NCBI GenBank assembly: GCA_050288705.1
Contig: JBNKEI010000156.1
Location: forward strand, 9,722-73,721
DNA length: 64,000 nt
Direction of reading: 5' to 3'
DNA from: JBNKEI01 sp050288705
GTDB lineage: Bacteria; Myxococcota; Myxococcia; Myxococcales; UBA5297
Below, piece by piece: positions 1-8,397 of this stretch. Both the position numbers and the translations under genes were made by a program. Positions within the stretch are counted from its first letter, which is position 1, and every line of letters begins with the position of its first letter. The notes under the pieces are model-generated. The model saw only the letters and a list, made by a program, of their open reading frames with translations. It was not told the DNA's origin and searched no databases.

Positions 1-222
1 GCGGTTGCGGCATTGACGGAGATGCCAGAATCAAAGGACCCGCAATTCTTATTGGCTTTGGTAGAACTGGTAGCCTCCTTAGGTGGTGGTGACGCCAAGG
101 CGTTTTTGTTTACCTTGGCTTCCGGTCATCCACAAGATGCTGTACGAGAAGCTGCACGTGATGCTTTGAAGAGGCTGGATAATTTGGGGTCCAGTAGACC
201 AGCACATCATCCAGCGCCCTGA
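1..222 (+). CDS. C-terminal end of a HEAT-repeat-like protein (5' partial)
   Basis: The frame is open from base 1, so the gene begins before the window and only its last 73 codons are seen. The visible part has two amphipathic helices typical of HEAT/armadillo-like units: LALVELVASLGGGDAKAF, then a helix around DAVREAARDALKRL. It closes with a short Pro/His tail. Such repeats act as protein-binding scaffolds, but nothing here identifies a partner or process. The stop at 220-222 faces the stop of the large minus-strand gene 24 bases on, so the two are convergent. A TTG at 13 could be misread as a start, but the frame continues upstream of it. Confidence 0.55.
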   Translation, partial: AVAALTEMPESKDPQFLLALVELVASLGGGDAKAFLFTLASGHPQDAVREAARDALKRLDNLGSSRPAHHPAP

Positions 223-245
223 TCAGTCTATGCCGTAGTCTATTA

Positions 246-3200
246 CTACAAGCTATACAGCTTTTTAAATAGTGCTGCGTTTTCATCTCCTGCCACTGTC
301 CAGGCTGTAAAATGGGACATTAGATTTAATTGAACTTGTGTCAATTGTGTGTATTGGATACTGTAATTGGGAAAGTCGCCAATTTCCACCACCTTTTGTT
401 TGACTTGGTCGTTGAGTCCGTCCACCCATTCCTGAGCGTAATTCAAAATCGACCAGAGCACCTTGACATTTTTACCGGCCTTGACGCCAAACCATCTGTT
501 TTCAACAGTAACCAAGTTTTCTTGAAGCACATTGGCTGCATGCTCGCGGCATTGTTTGCCGAGCTGGGTTTTGAATGCTTCAATCAAATTTGCAAACTGG
601 CTGCTTTCAAATATTTGATTATTTTTGAATTCTTTGTGCATTTGTGTTTCCGGTGTGTACAAGGCATACCCGCCGACATTCTTGCTCCAAGGCTGATAGC
701 CAAAAAGAAGAGGAATTTCATCGTTGAGACGAATATTGGTTTGGACCACGTTGGGATTGTCCGATGTAAGGGTTACCGGTTCTTCTTCGATAATCCCAGT
801 AGAGTTCACAAAGCAGATAGCGCGATCGATGTCATCGTAGGCCATGAGATTGGCGAGCCCAGTGTTTTCGAACAGTCCCGGGTCACCGAATTCATTCATT
901 TGAATGTCTGCATTCAAGGCCGAAGCATTGGTGGGCCAGAAGTAGTATTTTGGCAAAAGCTCACAGGCTTTTGGAATGACATCAGACAAAAGCATGTACA
1001 AAAGATCTCCAAAACTAGGTAGGGGGTTATGTTTGGTAATAATCATATGACCAAGCGAGGCAATAGAAAAGGAGGCGCATGCAAAAATATAAAAAACATT
1101 TTTTAAATCAGGGTCGATATCGAACATGGAAACAAATTGAATGATACCTTTGCATAAATATGTGACCAGATCCTGGACCTTTTGATTGTTCAGTCCTTGA
1201 ACTTCCATAAGCCTCGACCATAAACCGAGTTCTTTGAGCATATCCATGACCATTTCGATCATGGTTGCGACATCGTGGGATTCCGAAGAAGAGGCTTGGC
1301 TGCCTAATAGGCGATGTGGTTCCTGTTCTGCCTGTTGCACGACGGCATTGATTTCTTGCTCCGTGAAAAACTTGCGGTTAGTGCCCTTCATAATAGCCAC
1401 AAAAAAGGAGCTACTAATGCCTATAATATCCGCCAAGGACATCTGGCGACTTTGATCTATCTGTGCGACCTGTTGGTTGCTATTTAATGAAATTGGGCGC
1501 GAGCCGTAAGAAAACGGAGATATGCTACCTGGTTGAATAGGCAAGCCACTGTTGTCCAGAACTCCTTCTGGGGAGCCCAAAGTGCCGGAAAAAAACGGTG
1601 TTGCTTGAATAGGCAGAAAATAGCGGAATGAATCGCTGGGGTTTGCGTTGTTGGTAAGCATCGACAAATTGCAAATCCAGAAAGGACGGTTTATTCGTTC
1701 CGGATCTTTCTTGACTGGAGGATAAAGATGAGTCTCGACATTATCTAGCTGGGGATTGGGACCGGTAACATTTTGTGTCAAGGTTTCCTGGTTGTAGGAG
1801 TATAGAGAATCCGGTCCAAAGTGCCCCGACTGATAGAGGCCAAACGGTTTCAAAATATTTTGGCCGACGACCGTTTGCCAAATCTTGTTTACGGGAACAT
1901 TATTTTCGCTATACAAGCGAAACATTGCCGCGGCAATTTTAGGAAAATACATGCTTTCACTGCAAAGGCTGGTACCGAAATTGCCAGGCGGCAAAAGGCT
2001 GAGAATATAGCGATTGTCCGTAGCTTCACCGTTCGCTTCAAGCACCAATTGATTGCGGTTTTCAACATATCGATTCAAAAAATCATCATCCGATATTTCG
2101 GGAAGATTCAAATAAGTAAATGCGCCGCCGAGCCATGAACCTCCGGAAACCGTAGAGAGGGCTCTGGTTTGTTCCAGGAGGCTAGTAGTGCCATCGATGG
2201 TTAGATGTTTGAGCCCCCTTAATTGCCCCAAGGCCGCAGTCGCCGCGCGTGAGCCTCCGCCCGATAAACAGACGCCTACGTTTGGAAGATTCTTTTTGGA
2301 AGAATCAAATGATTCAATAGAAATGCTTTGACGCCCATCGGTTTCAAAAATACTGGTTTGAAATTGTTTAGCAATGGAGGCAGAAGCATAAGCAATACCT
2401 TCTTGTTGATAATCATTCCAAGCAACAAAAAGTTTCTGACCGAAAGCCGTAATTGCGGGTTTCCCCGTATTGCTAGTATTACCTTGCTTGGGGGACAATT
2501 GGAAAAATGCTTCCGAGTGCCAGGATTCACCGTTGAAGGTGGAGGCCATGGCCATATTGGGAACGCGATTGATTAATACTTGATAGGTCAAGTAAAGCTT
2601 ATTGTATACGGAAAATAGCGCGACAGGACAATCTTTGACTTCGATGTTCGCTGAACCAAAGCTAGTAAGCCCTGCCACTGAAATTGCAGTGCTCCAAATT
2701 TTTTCGGCTAAAAATGAAGCATAGAGATTCCCGTCGTTTTTGTCGCGCCAAACGCAATAAAGTAGATTGTTATACGATGCGATAGCTGGCTGGTGGGTGG
2801 CGTTGACTTTTAATGGCAAAGAAACTGTCCACTTTCCACTTACATCCATATTGGCAGCATAAATATGATTTGAAGATTTGTCTTTCCAGGCAACATAGAG
2901 CCGGTTTTGGTGGACAGCAAGCGCAGGCGCGCAATCTGTTTTGGAGAATTCCGCGGAATCATTATTGATGATACGTTGCTGATCCGCCCAACGTTTTCCA
3001 TTGAGATGGCTAAAGAAAATGCCATCGTTATGATACCCGTTCCAAGCACAGTATAAAGAACCATTGAAGAATGTCAGCGCGGGTGCGCACCGTGTTCCAA
3101 TGCCCGTGGGTGGATTGTCTCCTCCTAGTGCTTGGCCGTCCGTCCAGGATTCGCCATCGGTTGTGGTTTTAAATCGAATATATTGCGAATTGGAGGGTTC

Positions 3201-4193
3201 CAGCCAAGCTAAAAAGAGTTGTCCATTGCCCACCGCCAATGCAGGGCCATTGCTTTCATTAAACTTGCCGCTGATCGCGATACTTTTAGTGTTTGAGAAG
3301 TTCAGTTCCGAAACAAAGTCAGAAACATAGGTCACGACGTTGTTGCTATTGAGCCAAGAACAAAAAATATGTTGATTGAAAGCAATGAGTGAGAGCGATG
3401 TGACTGCACAAGATGTGGTGATGAGGGGGAGGGTGGTGATTTTATTGTTTGTATCAATGCTTACCACTGAGATACTACCGTTATTATCGGATTGCCCTAA
3501 ATATAACGTGTTATTTTGTACTGCCAAAACCGGAGCATGCTTACCATTGAGTTGGCATAGTGGTTTCTGGTGTTGCCAAGATTGACCGTCAAACGTAGAA
3601 AAAAATACCCCGTCGTTATGCCAACCGTTCCAAACGCAATAGACGCTATTGTTGTACCATGCCAAAGAAGGGGAAAACTTAGTTCCGATACCACTCAAAA
3701 CGGCTTGTTGGGGAGCGCTCCATTTTTTGCCGTCCTGGGTCCAGAGTAGATGAATATGTTGTGCGGAACCGGGTTGTAATACTGCGCAATAGAGTTTGCC
3801 CTGGGCAGATAATAATGCGGGGGGTTGTTCGGGGTAACAGTCGGAAGGAAGAGGAAGATCATTTTGAGATAATTGCCATGTTTTTCCGTCAAACACCGCA
3901 TATTTGATGGACTTATTTCGATTATCGATCCAGGCGCAGTACAAATTAGTACCTAAATATGCTATGGCGGGTTTATAATTCGTATGAATGTGGTTGAGTG
4001 TTTCAGGAATCGCGCTCCAATGAGTGCCGTCTACTGAAGACAACAGCAATATTTTATTAGAAGAGACATAGGCACAATAGAGAATATTTTCGAGAACAGC
4101 GTAGCTACAAGCGGTGTCTGCTTGAACGGGGTTTTGATGATTCAGTATGGTCAAAGCGTTTTCGGTTGTCCAGATTTTGTTCAATTCGTTCAT
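246..4193 (-). CDS. Large patatin/cPLA2-like phospholipase with N-terminal beta-propeller-type repeats
   Basis: 1315 residues. Residues 1-630 hold many repeats of about 45-60 residues with the recurring core LYCAW or LFVAW followed by a polar turn, as in sialidase-like beta-propellers. The C-terminal half has the marks of a patatin/cPLA2 serine lipase: glycine-rich oxyanion motif SGGGSR near residue 643, nucleophile Ser683 in TVSGGSW, and a candidate catalytic Asp1104 in DPGLFENTGL, which fits the DGGxxEN pattern with Pro for the second residue. A lipid acyl hydrolase is therefore likely, with the propeller for binding or delivery. No signal peptide is seen, so it would be cytosolic or exported by a non-Sec route. 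The start has a good ribosome site (AAGGAA). It is a single-gene unit. Substrate is unknown. Confidence 0.75.
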   Translation of the reverse strand: MNELNKIWTTENALTILNHQNPVQADTACSYAVLENILYCAYVSSNKILLLSSVDGTHWSAIPETLNHIHTNYKPAIAYLGTNLYCAWIDNRNKSIKYAVFDGKTWQLSQNDLPLPSDCYPEQPPALLSAQGKLYCAVLQPGSAQHIHLLWTQDGKKWSAPQQAVLSGIGTKFSPSLAWYNNSVYCVWNGWHNDGVFFSTFDGQSWQHQKPLCQLNGKHAPVLAVQNNTLYLGQSDNNGSISVVSIDTNNKITTLPLITTSCAVTSLSLIAFNQHIFCSWLNSNNVVTYVSDFVSELNFSNTKSIAISGKFNESNGPALAVGNGQLFLAWLEPSNSQYIRFKTTTDGESWTDGQALGGDNPPTGIGTRCAPALTFFNGSLYCAWNGYHNDGIFFSHLNGKRWADQQRIINNDSAEFSKTDCAPALAVHQNRLYVAWKDKSSNHIYAANMDVSGKWTVSLPLKVNATHQPAIASYNNLLYCVWRDKNDGNLYASFLAEKIWSTAISVAGLTSFGSANIEVKDCPVALFSVYNKLYLTYQVLINRVPNMAMASTFNGESWHSEAFFQLSPKQGNTSNTGKPAITAFGQKLFVAWNDYQQEGIAYASASIAKQFQTSIFETDGRQSISIESFDSSKKNLPNVGVCLSGGGSRAATAALGQLRGLKHLTIDGTTSLLEQTRALSTVSGGSWLGGAFTYLNLPEISDDDFLNRYVENRNQLVLEANGEATDNRYILSLLPPGNFGTSLCSESMYFPKIAAAMFRLYSENNVPVNKIWQTVVGQNILKPFGLYQSGHFGPDSLYSYNQETLTQNVTGPNPQLDNVETHLYPPVKKDPERINRPFWICNLSMLTNNANPSDSFRYFLPIQATPFFSGTLGSPEGVLDNSGLPIQPGSISPFSYGSRPISLNSNQQVAQIDQSRQMSLADIIGISSSFFVAIMKGTNRKFFTEQEINAVVQQAEQEPHRLLGSQASSSESHDVATMIEMVMDMLKELGLWSRLMEVQGLNNQKVQDLVTYLCKGIIQFVSMFDIDPDLKNVFYIFACASFSIASLGHMIITKHNPLPSFGDLLYMLLSDVIPKACELLPKYYFWPTNASALNADIQMNEFGDPGLFENTGLANLMAYDDIDRAICFVNSTGIIEEEPVTLTSDNPNVVQTNIRLNDEIPLLFGYQPWSKNVGGYALYTPETQMHKEFKNNQIFESSQFANLIEAFKTQLGKQCREHAANVLQENLVTVENRWFGVKAGKNVKVLWSILNYAQEWVDGLNDQVKQKVVEIGDFPNYSIQYTQLTQVQLNLMSHFTAWTVAGDENAALFKKLYSL

Positions 4194-4778
4194 GGCATTT
4201 CCTTTTTACCAAAATTTTAATATTGCTGAAAAACGTGGTTGTGGTTGTCTTAAGTTGATGGTGTCAAGATAATAAATGCACGAGTATTGTCCTCCTTTTT
4301 CAAATAGTGAGAATGAATGCCGTTCTGGAAGTTTTTGGCTAGTTTAGATGACACGTATCCTGTAGTTATAGAGCGTATAAAGAAAATCGAAGCGAGGATG
4401 CATTAATATCACCGCCAAATATTAGTAAGAGCCTTAAACGACCACACCCCAGGTTTAGTAATAGCTAGCTCACCCCCTGTTACACCAAGATTCAAAAAAA
4501 GGTATCGCAACCTGAGCCTTGCAAGCAAGCCCTCCCTCTCTTTAATTTCTTATGCATATTTTTCCATATCATAAAATACAATTCATTACTAACTGCGCAA
4601 AACGAAATAGGTTCAACCGAATTATTTTTGTTATTCACATATCTTTCAATTTGTTTTTATTTTTATAGCGGAAATTGACTAAACCGCCGACAAGGAAGCA
4701 GAATCACCCCCATCTGCTCGATATCATCCACTCTCAAGCGCGATTGACTTAGTCGTCAACTTAGTCCATATTTTCTCC
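4194..4778. other. AT-rich intergenic region between phospholipase-like gene and toxin-antitoxin pair
   Basis: About 585 bases with no convincing gene. It must contain the promoter of the minus-strand phospholipase-like gene and that of the plus-strand antitoxin. It is richer in A and T than its surroundings, with several long T or A runs. I found no RNA gene, clear hairpin terminator or long repeat. A 29-codon ORF from 4318 has no ribosome site and is not called. Confidence 0.5.
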
Positions 4779-5006
4779 ATGCAAGTGAATATTCATGAAG
4801 CAAAAACGCATTTTTCCCAACTTGTAGAGCGCGCGCTTCAAGGCGAAGAAGTAATTATCGCACGCAATGGAAAAGCTCTAGTGGTTCTGACCCCAGTCGC
4901 GCCAAGAATAACCAAGAGAAAGCCCGGATTGTCTGCAGGCCAAGGGAGTGTTTCTGAAGATTTTGACGCCCCACTCGATTCCAAAATACTTTCGGAATTC
5001 GAATGA
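4779..5006 (+). CDS. Phd/YefM-type antitoxin (VapB-like)
   Basis: 75 residues. The N-terminus MQVNIHEAKTHFSQLVERAL matches the Phd/YefM DNA-binding fold, followed by GEEVIIARNGKALVVLTPV, the usual beta strands. The C-terminal 35 residues are acidic and proline-rich, as expected for the disordered part that wraps the toxin. It overlaps the following PIN-domain gene by four bases (ATGA), the normal type II toxin-antitoxin arrangement, so translation is probably coupled. By family knowledge the antitoxin neutralises the toxin and represses its own operon. No operator could be pinned down by eye. Family assignment is firm; the partner pairing is from position. Confidence 0.88.
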   Translation: MQVNIHEAKTHFSQLVERALQGEEVIIARNGKALVVLTPVAPRITKRKPGLSAGQGSVSEDFDAPLDSKILSEFE

Positions 5007-5398
5007 GCGGCATTCTGCTTGATACTCATACCTTCTTATGGTGGTCGCTTTCACCGGAAAAACTGCCGCCAAAGGTCATCGAAGCCATTAGTGATTCTTC
5101 TACCAGAATCATGCTTAGCGTTGCCTCTTGCTGGGAAGCTCAGATCAAGCTTGGACTAGGAGAACTCTCACTGAGCATACCGCTCAAAACGGTCGTCGAA
5201 CGCGAGATTCGCGAAAACTGCTGGGAAATCCTACAAGTTTGCTTAGCACATACTTGGAAGTTGGAGTCTCTACCTCCGCTTCACAAGGACCCATTCGATC
5301 GCATGCTTGTGGCTCAAGCTCTTGTCGAAGACCTGATTATTGCAACCAAGGACCCGCTTGTTTCTATTTACCCAACAATCCGCTCATTTTGGGACTAA
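5003..5398 (+). CDS. vapC: PIN-domain ribonuclease toxin (VapC family)
   Basis: 131 residues. The acidic residues of a PIN nuclease are in place: Asp7 in LLDTHTFLWW, Glu45 in SVASCWEAQIKLG, and Asp96/Asp99 in HKDPFDRMLVAQAL. Length and motif order match VapC toxins, Mg-dependent RNases that cut tRNA or rRNA when the antitoxin is lost. It overlaps the antitoxin by four bases and no intact third gene follows. All catalytic residues are present, so the toxin is probably active. The RNA target cannot be told from sequence. Confidence 0.9.
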   Translation: MSGILLDTHTFLWWSLSPEKLPPKVIEAISDSSTRIMLSVASCWEAQIKLGLGELSLSIPLKTVVEREIRENCWEILQVCLAHTWKLESLPPLHKDPFDRMLVAQALVEDLIIATKDPLVSIYPTIRSFWD

Positions 5399-5487
5399 CT
5401 CAAACCACCAAGATTAACTGATAGGCGGTAATGATAGGTAAGGGCAAAGGCACACGGTCGAGGAGAGACTAGGTCAGGGAGAAAACG

Positions 5488-6297
5488 GTGGAGGAAATTT
5501 GCGATCAGCTAGAAGAGTTCAAGGTTGCTTCTCTATTGACCACCAATTGTATTGGGCGTCCGTTACGTATTACAGAAGAGCTGGAATCTACGTCTCTAGA
5601 AGCCTGGAAACTGGCGGGGCAGGGGGCTCCTCACGGACTTACGGTGGTGGCGGATCGCCAAACCGGGGGGCGTGGCCGCAAAGGAAGAGGGTGGTTTTCG
5701 CCTGGGGGCATGAATCTTTATTTCTCGGTTATTCTTAGACCGACTTTTCCTCCGGCGCAGGCTGCGCAGACTACCTTGGTTGCGGCAGTGGCCATTTGCG
5801 AAGCAATTCGCGAAAGCAGTGGGGTTAAGGCTACTATTAAGTGGCCTAACGATGTGGAGATTGCTGGGAGAAAAGTGGCTGGTATTTTGACCGAGCTTTC
5901 TGCGGTTCAAGAAAAAACTAATTTTTTGATATTAGGAATCGGGGTGGATGTAAATATGACCGTTGCCGATTTCCCCGAAGAAATCAGGGACACTGCAACT
6001 AGTCTACAAATAGCCACCAGCCGTTGCTTTTCCCGTTCTCATTTATTGGCAGCATTACTGGTCAAATTGGAAAATTATTTGGAGGCTTGCCAGCAACAAG
6101 GTTTTAGTGCTGTCCGTCGGCGATGGAAAGAGCTTTCGTCTATGCTGGGAGTAGGCGTGCGGGCAGAATTAAATGGGAAGTATATTGAAGGGACTGCCGA
6201 AGATCTTGATGATCAGGGTCGCCTCTTGGTGAAAACATCTTGTGGCCAGTATGAGCGTATTGTGGCGGGCGATGTACAAAGATTACGCACTCAGTAA
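5488..6297 (+). CDS. birA: Biotin--[acetyl-CoA-carboxylase] ligase, BirA catalytic type without HTH
   Basis: 269 residues, GTG start. The enzyme joins biotin to AMP and then to the biotin carrier lysine of acetyl-CoA carboxylase or related enzymes. The biotinyl-AMP loop GRGRKGRGW is at residues 61-69, followed by KWPND (118-122) and GRKVAGILTE, the biotin/ATP pocket. An SH3-like C-terminal domain covers roughly residues 220-269. The N-terminus is too short for the winged-helix DNA-binding domain of E. coli BirA, so this is a monofunctional class I ligase and not the biotin operon repressor. A small membrane protein gene starts 16 bases after the stop and may be co-transcribed. Confidence 0.93.
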   Translation: MEEICDQLEEFKVASLLTTNCIGRPLRITEELESTSLEAWKLAGQGAPHGLTVVADRQTGGRGRKGRGWFSPGGMNLYFSVILRPTFPPAQAAQTTLVAAVAICEAIRESSGVKATIKWPNDVEIAGRKVAGILTELSAVQEKTNFLILGIGVDVNMTVADFPEEIRDTATSLQIATSRCFSRSHLLAALLVKLENYLEACQQQGFSAVRRRWKELSSMLGVGVRAELNGKYIEGTAEDLDDQGRLLVKTSCGQYERIVAGDVQRLRTQ

Positions 6298-6313
6298 TTG
6301 AGGAAAAAAGCTA

Positions 6314-6493
6314 ATGGTATTAAAGATAATCAATCCACTGCTTCTGTTTTCTTTTCTTTTTCAGATTCTGACTATTATGTTCAGGGGGACTTTTCGATTT
6401 CATTCGATAAACGGCTTTGTTTTTATTGCGCTAGTTATATTGCATATGTTTTTTAATCGCCGCTGGATAATAAATAATTTTTTAAAGAAATAA
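6314..6493 (+). CDS. Small DUF4405-like two-helix membrane protein
   Basis: 59 residues. Start ATG at 6314 has GAGGA about 11 bases upstream, inside the end of birA. It encodes two hydrophobic helices: residues 7-22 (PLLLFSFLFQILTIMF) and residues 34-47, ending in ILHMFFNRRWI. The second half, His-x4-Gly ... His-x3-Asn-x-x-Trp-Ile, matches the DUF4405 pattern, a minimal cytochrome b-like fold in which the two histidines may bind haem. That pattern plus the ribosome site makes a real gene more likely than chance. Its function is unknown. It may belong with birA or stand alone in a redox membrane complex. Haem binding is inference. Confidence 0.6.
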   Translation: MVLKIINPLLLFSFLFQILTIMFRGTFRFHSINGFVFIALVILHMFFNRRWIINNFLKK

Positions 6494-6569
6494 GCTCCGG
6501 CAATGTGAGGAATTTCCCGCTAGATTGCGAATTGCTAGTGAAGCCGGGCATCAAAAATAGCTTTCGTCT

Positions 6570-7304
6570 ATGATGGAAAGACGTGCGGTTGGAAATATCC
6601 AAAAAGCAGACGGAAGGAATCGCCGAAAAAGACTACGCCGCGGAGGCATGATGGGAACGTCGACAATCGGGGAGATTTTGTCAAAAGTCGGAATGATCGA
6701 CGATTTACAATTGCGTTCTGCATTGGCCAGGCAAGAACAATGGGGCGGAAGGCTGGCTATGCACCTGGTTGATCTAGGGTTTATGGACGAAGCGGCTATT
6801 GCCGATGCTATTGCCAAGGCTTTGGGAATAAAGCGAGTAAAGCTTTCCACTACTCCGAAAGACAGCGGTGCTCTGCTAAAGGTGGATTTGGACGTTGCCG
6901 AGCAAAGAGGGATATATCCTTGTTTTTTGCAGGGAAAAACTCTGTGGTTGGCGATGGCTGATCCTACTGATTTGGAAACCATGGAGATGGTGGCTAAACG
7001 CTCAGGGTGTTTGGTTCGTGCGGTAGTAGCGGGTGAAAAAGAAATCATGGCGGCAATATGGCGGAACTATCGCAATCAAGAACCGCCTCCTAGTTTGCTC
7101 GGCAAAGAAAATAATGTTGCAAACGGCAAGAGTAAAATCACCGCGGAAACTGTAACTTCGTCTTCCGAGATGCAGCGGTTGCAACAGGACCTCGACAAAA
7201 CTAGTCGAGTATTGCGGGGACTAATTCAGGTTCTGGTTGATAAGCAGGTATTAAGCAATGAAGAAATTCGGGTAGCGATTTCTCGCCTGGTGGGAAAACA
7301 GTAA
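6570..7304 (+). CDS. Protein with type II/IV secretion ATPase N-terminal (MshEN-like) domain
   Basis: Up to 244 residues. Residues 30-170 resemble the N-terminal domain of GspE/PilB: IGEILSKVGMIDDLQLRSALARQ...GGRLAMHLVDLGFMDEAAIADAIAKALGI, then LWLAMADPTDLETMEMVAKRSG. In secretion ATPases this module binds partners, and in MshE c-di-GMP. The ATPase part is absent, so it is a stand-alone adaptor or regulator. The C-terminal 60 residues look like a short coiled segment. The start is uncertain: the ATG at 6570 has no ribosome site and gives a basic leader, whereas ATGs at 6648/6651 sit just after GGAGG and would start right at the domain. Confidence 0.7.
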   Translation: MMERRAVGNIQKADGRNRRKRLRRGGMMGTSTIGEILSKVGMIDDLQLRSALARQEQWGGRLAMHLVDLGFMDEAAIADAIAKALGIKRVKLSTTPKDSGALLKVDLDVAEQRGIYPCFLQGKTLWLAMADPTDLETMEMVAKRSGCLVRAVVAGEKEIMAAIWRNYRNQEPPPSLLGKENNVANGKSKITAETVTSSSEMQRLQQDLDKTSRVLRGLIQVLVDKQVLSNEEIRVAISRLVGKQ

Positions 7305-7409
7305 TTTGTTGTGGAGGGGAGAGTGCCTGCGGTGTCGTTCGTATAGAAACTAGGTGCAAAAGTAGCCGCAAGTGTCTCAATCCGCCTTCGGTACGGCACT
7401 CGGCGCTGG

Positions 7410-8318
7410 TTAGCTATCCCGAACTACCTGGTCAGCAGTGGTAGCAATCACCGCGCGTTGTAACCACCTATCCAGAGTGGGGATATCGCGGCATTCCATG
7501 ATGGATCTGCGAATTTCCTCGGGAATAGCTATCTGACGAGTCTCCAGAACTTGGATAATTGACTTGGCTTCACCCTCAGCTTTACCTTCGGCCTTACCCT
7601 CAGCTTTACCCTCAGCCTTACCTTTGGCTATTCCTTCGGCAACATACTTTTTTGCAAAATCACTTTGATATTCGTAGCGTCCGCTAGTCATTAACTCCTC
7701 CAAGGTTCTGCGAGCAGACTCGTTTAGAGCAGATAAAATGAGATCATGATAGAGCTTTGCAAGTTCATCGTCGAGCCCAACCGTTGCGCCCATTGCTGCT
7801 AGAGCAACTTTTACCCCCTCGTTTTCTTGACCATGGGCCAACACGGAGAGTACTGCCGCTTCGGGTTGACGCTTTGCTTGATCGGGGTCGGTTACGTAGG
7901 GTACTGCGCCCGGCCCAAGTACCAGTGGGCGGAATGGCGAGCACGGTTGGCCAATGTCGATTTCTTGAGACGCCCATTGTGCTACCGAAGCAATAGGTGC
8001 CACCACCAGAAGGCAAACCGGCACTTGCAGCTTTGCTCTTAGAGCCATGGTGTAATGGGGCCAAGTGTACCTTTTCTCTTCTTTGACCGAGATCTGTGCT
8101 TCTACGACAATCCCGTAAACTGGCACATTGTTAAGTAACAATACCACCAGATCGGCATTGTAAGCAGGGGGAACGATTTGCGTTAGTGATGCGTCCGCGA
8201 TACGCGCTTCGGAAAACTGTGGCAAATCTATTTTTAGTGCGTCTCGCAAAAGCTCGGGGGCTAGCGTTGGTCGGTTGCGAAAAAGCAAAAGTAGCGCTTC
8301 ATGTAGTAATGATGGCAC
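7410..8318 (-). CDS. Rpn/PD-(D/E)XK-like protein with GKAEG repeat tail, common myxobacterial type
   Basis: 302 residues, GTG start. The N-terminus LHEALLLLFRNRPTLAPELL and the core ADLVVLLLNN...GIVVEAQ suit a PD-(D/E)XK nuclease-like fold, with Asp before the strand and the E-x-Q pair on it. Residues about 225-250 are five near-perfect GKAE units, and the C-terminus has LDRWLQRA. From memory, highly similar proteins of about 300 residues occur in many copies in myxobacterial genomes (Sorangium, Polyangium), so it marks the host lineage. Related Rpn proteins are linked to recombination or mobile elements, but a function here is not established. The Lys of the classic E-x-K is Gln, so nuclease activity is doubtful. 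Confidence 0.7.
   Translation of the reverse strand: MPSLLHEALLLLFRNRPTLAPELLRDALKIDLPQFSEARIADASLTQIVPPAYNADLVVLLLNNVPVYGIVVEAQISVKEEKRYTWPHYTMALRAKLQVPVCLLVVAPIASVAQWASQEIDIGQPCSPFRPLVLGPGAVPYVTDPDQAKRQPEAAVLSVLAHGQENEGVKVALAAMGATVGLDDELAKLYHDLILSALNESARRTLEELMTSGRYEYQSDFAKKYVAEGIAKGKAEGKAEGKAEGKAEGEAKSIIQVLETRQIAIPEEIRRSIMECRDIPTLDRWLQRAVIATTADQVVRDS
7572..7631 (-). repeat. Five tandem 12-bp units coding for the GKAE tetrapeptide
   Basis: Units start at 7572, 7584, 7596, 7608 and 7620. They differ at only a few positions (for example accctcagcttt against accttcggcctt), the last being the most diverged. They keep frame inside the Rpn-like gene and give an alternating charged helix. Slippage could change the copy number by four residues at a time without breaking the frame. 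Confidence 0.85.
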
Positions 8319-8397
8319 GGCATGGCACTATACATGAACTTTCACGGCGGCCGAGAGAAAGCTGGCCGCCGTGCAGATAAAATTAACTTGGCTGGAA

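Noticed and set aside
330..1022. 230-codon plus-strand ORF opposite the phospholipase-like gene
   Set aside because: It is the reverse frame of a clear 1315-residue gene with catalytic motifs; composition and lack of domain suggest a shadow.
4318..4407. 29-codon ORF in the AT-rich gap
   Set aside because: No ribosome site, no family pattern; likely chance.
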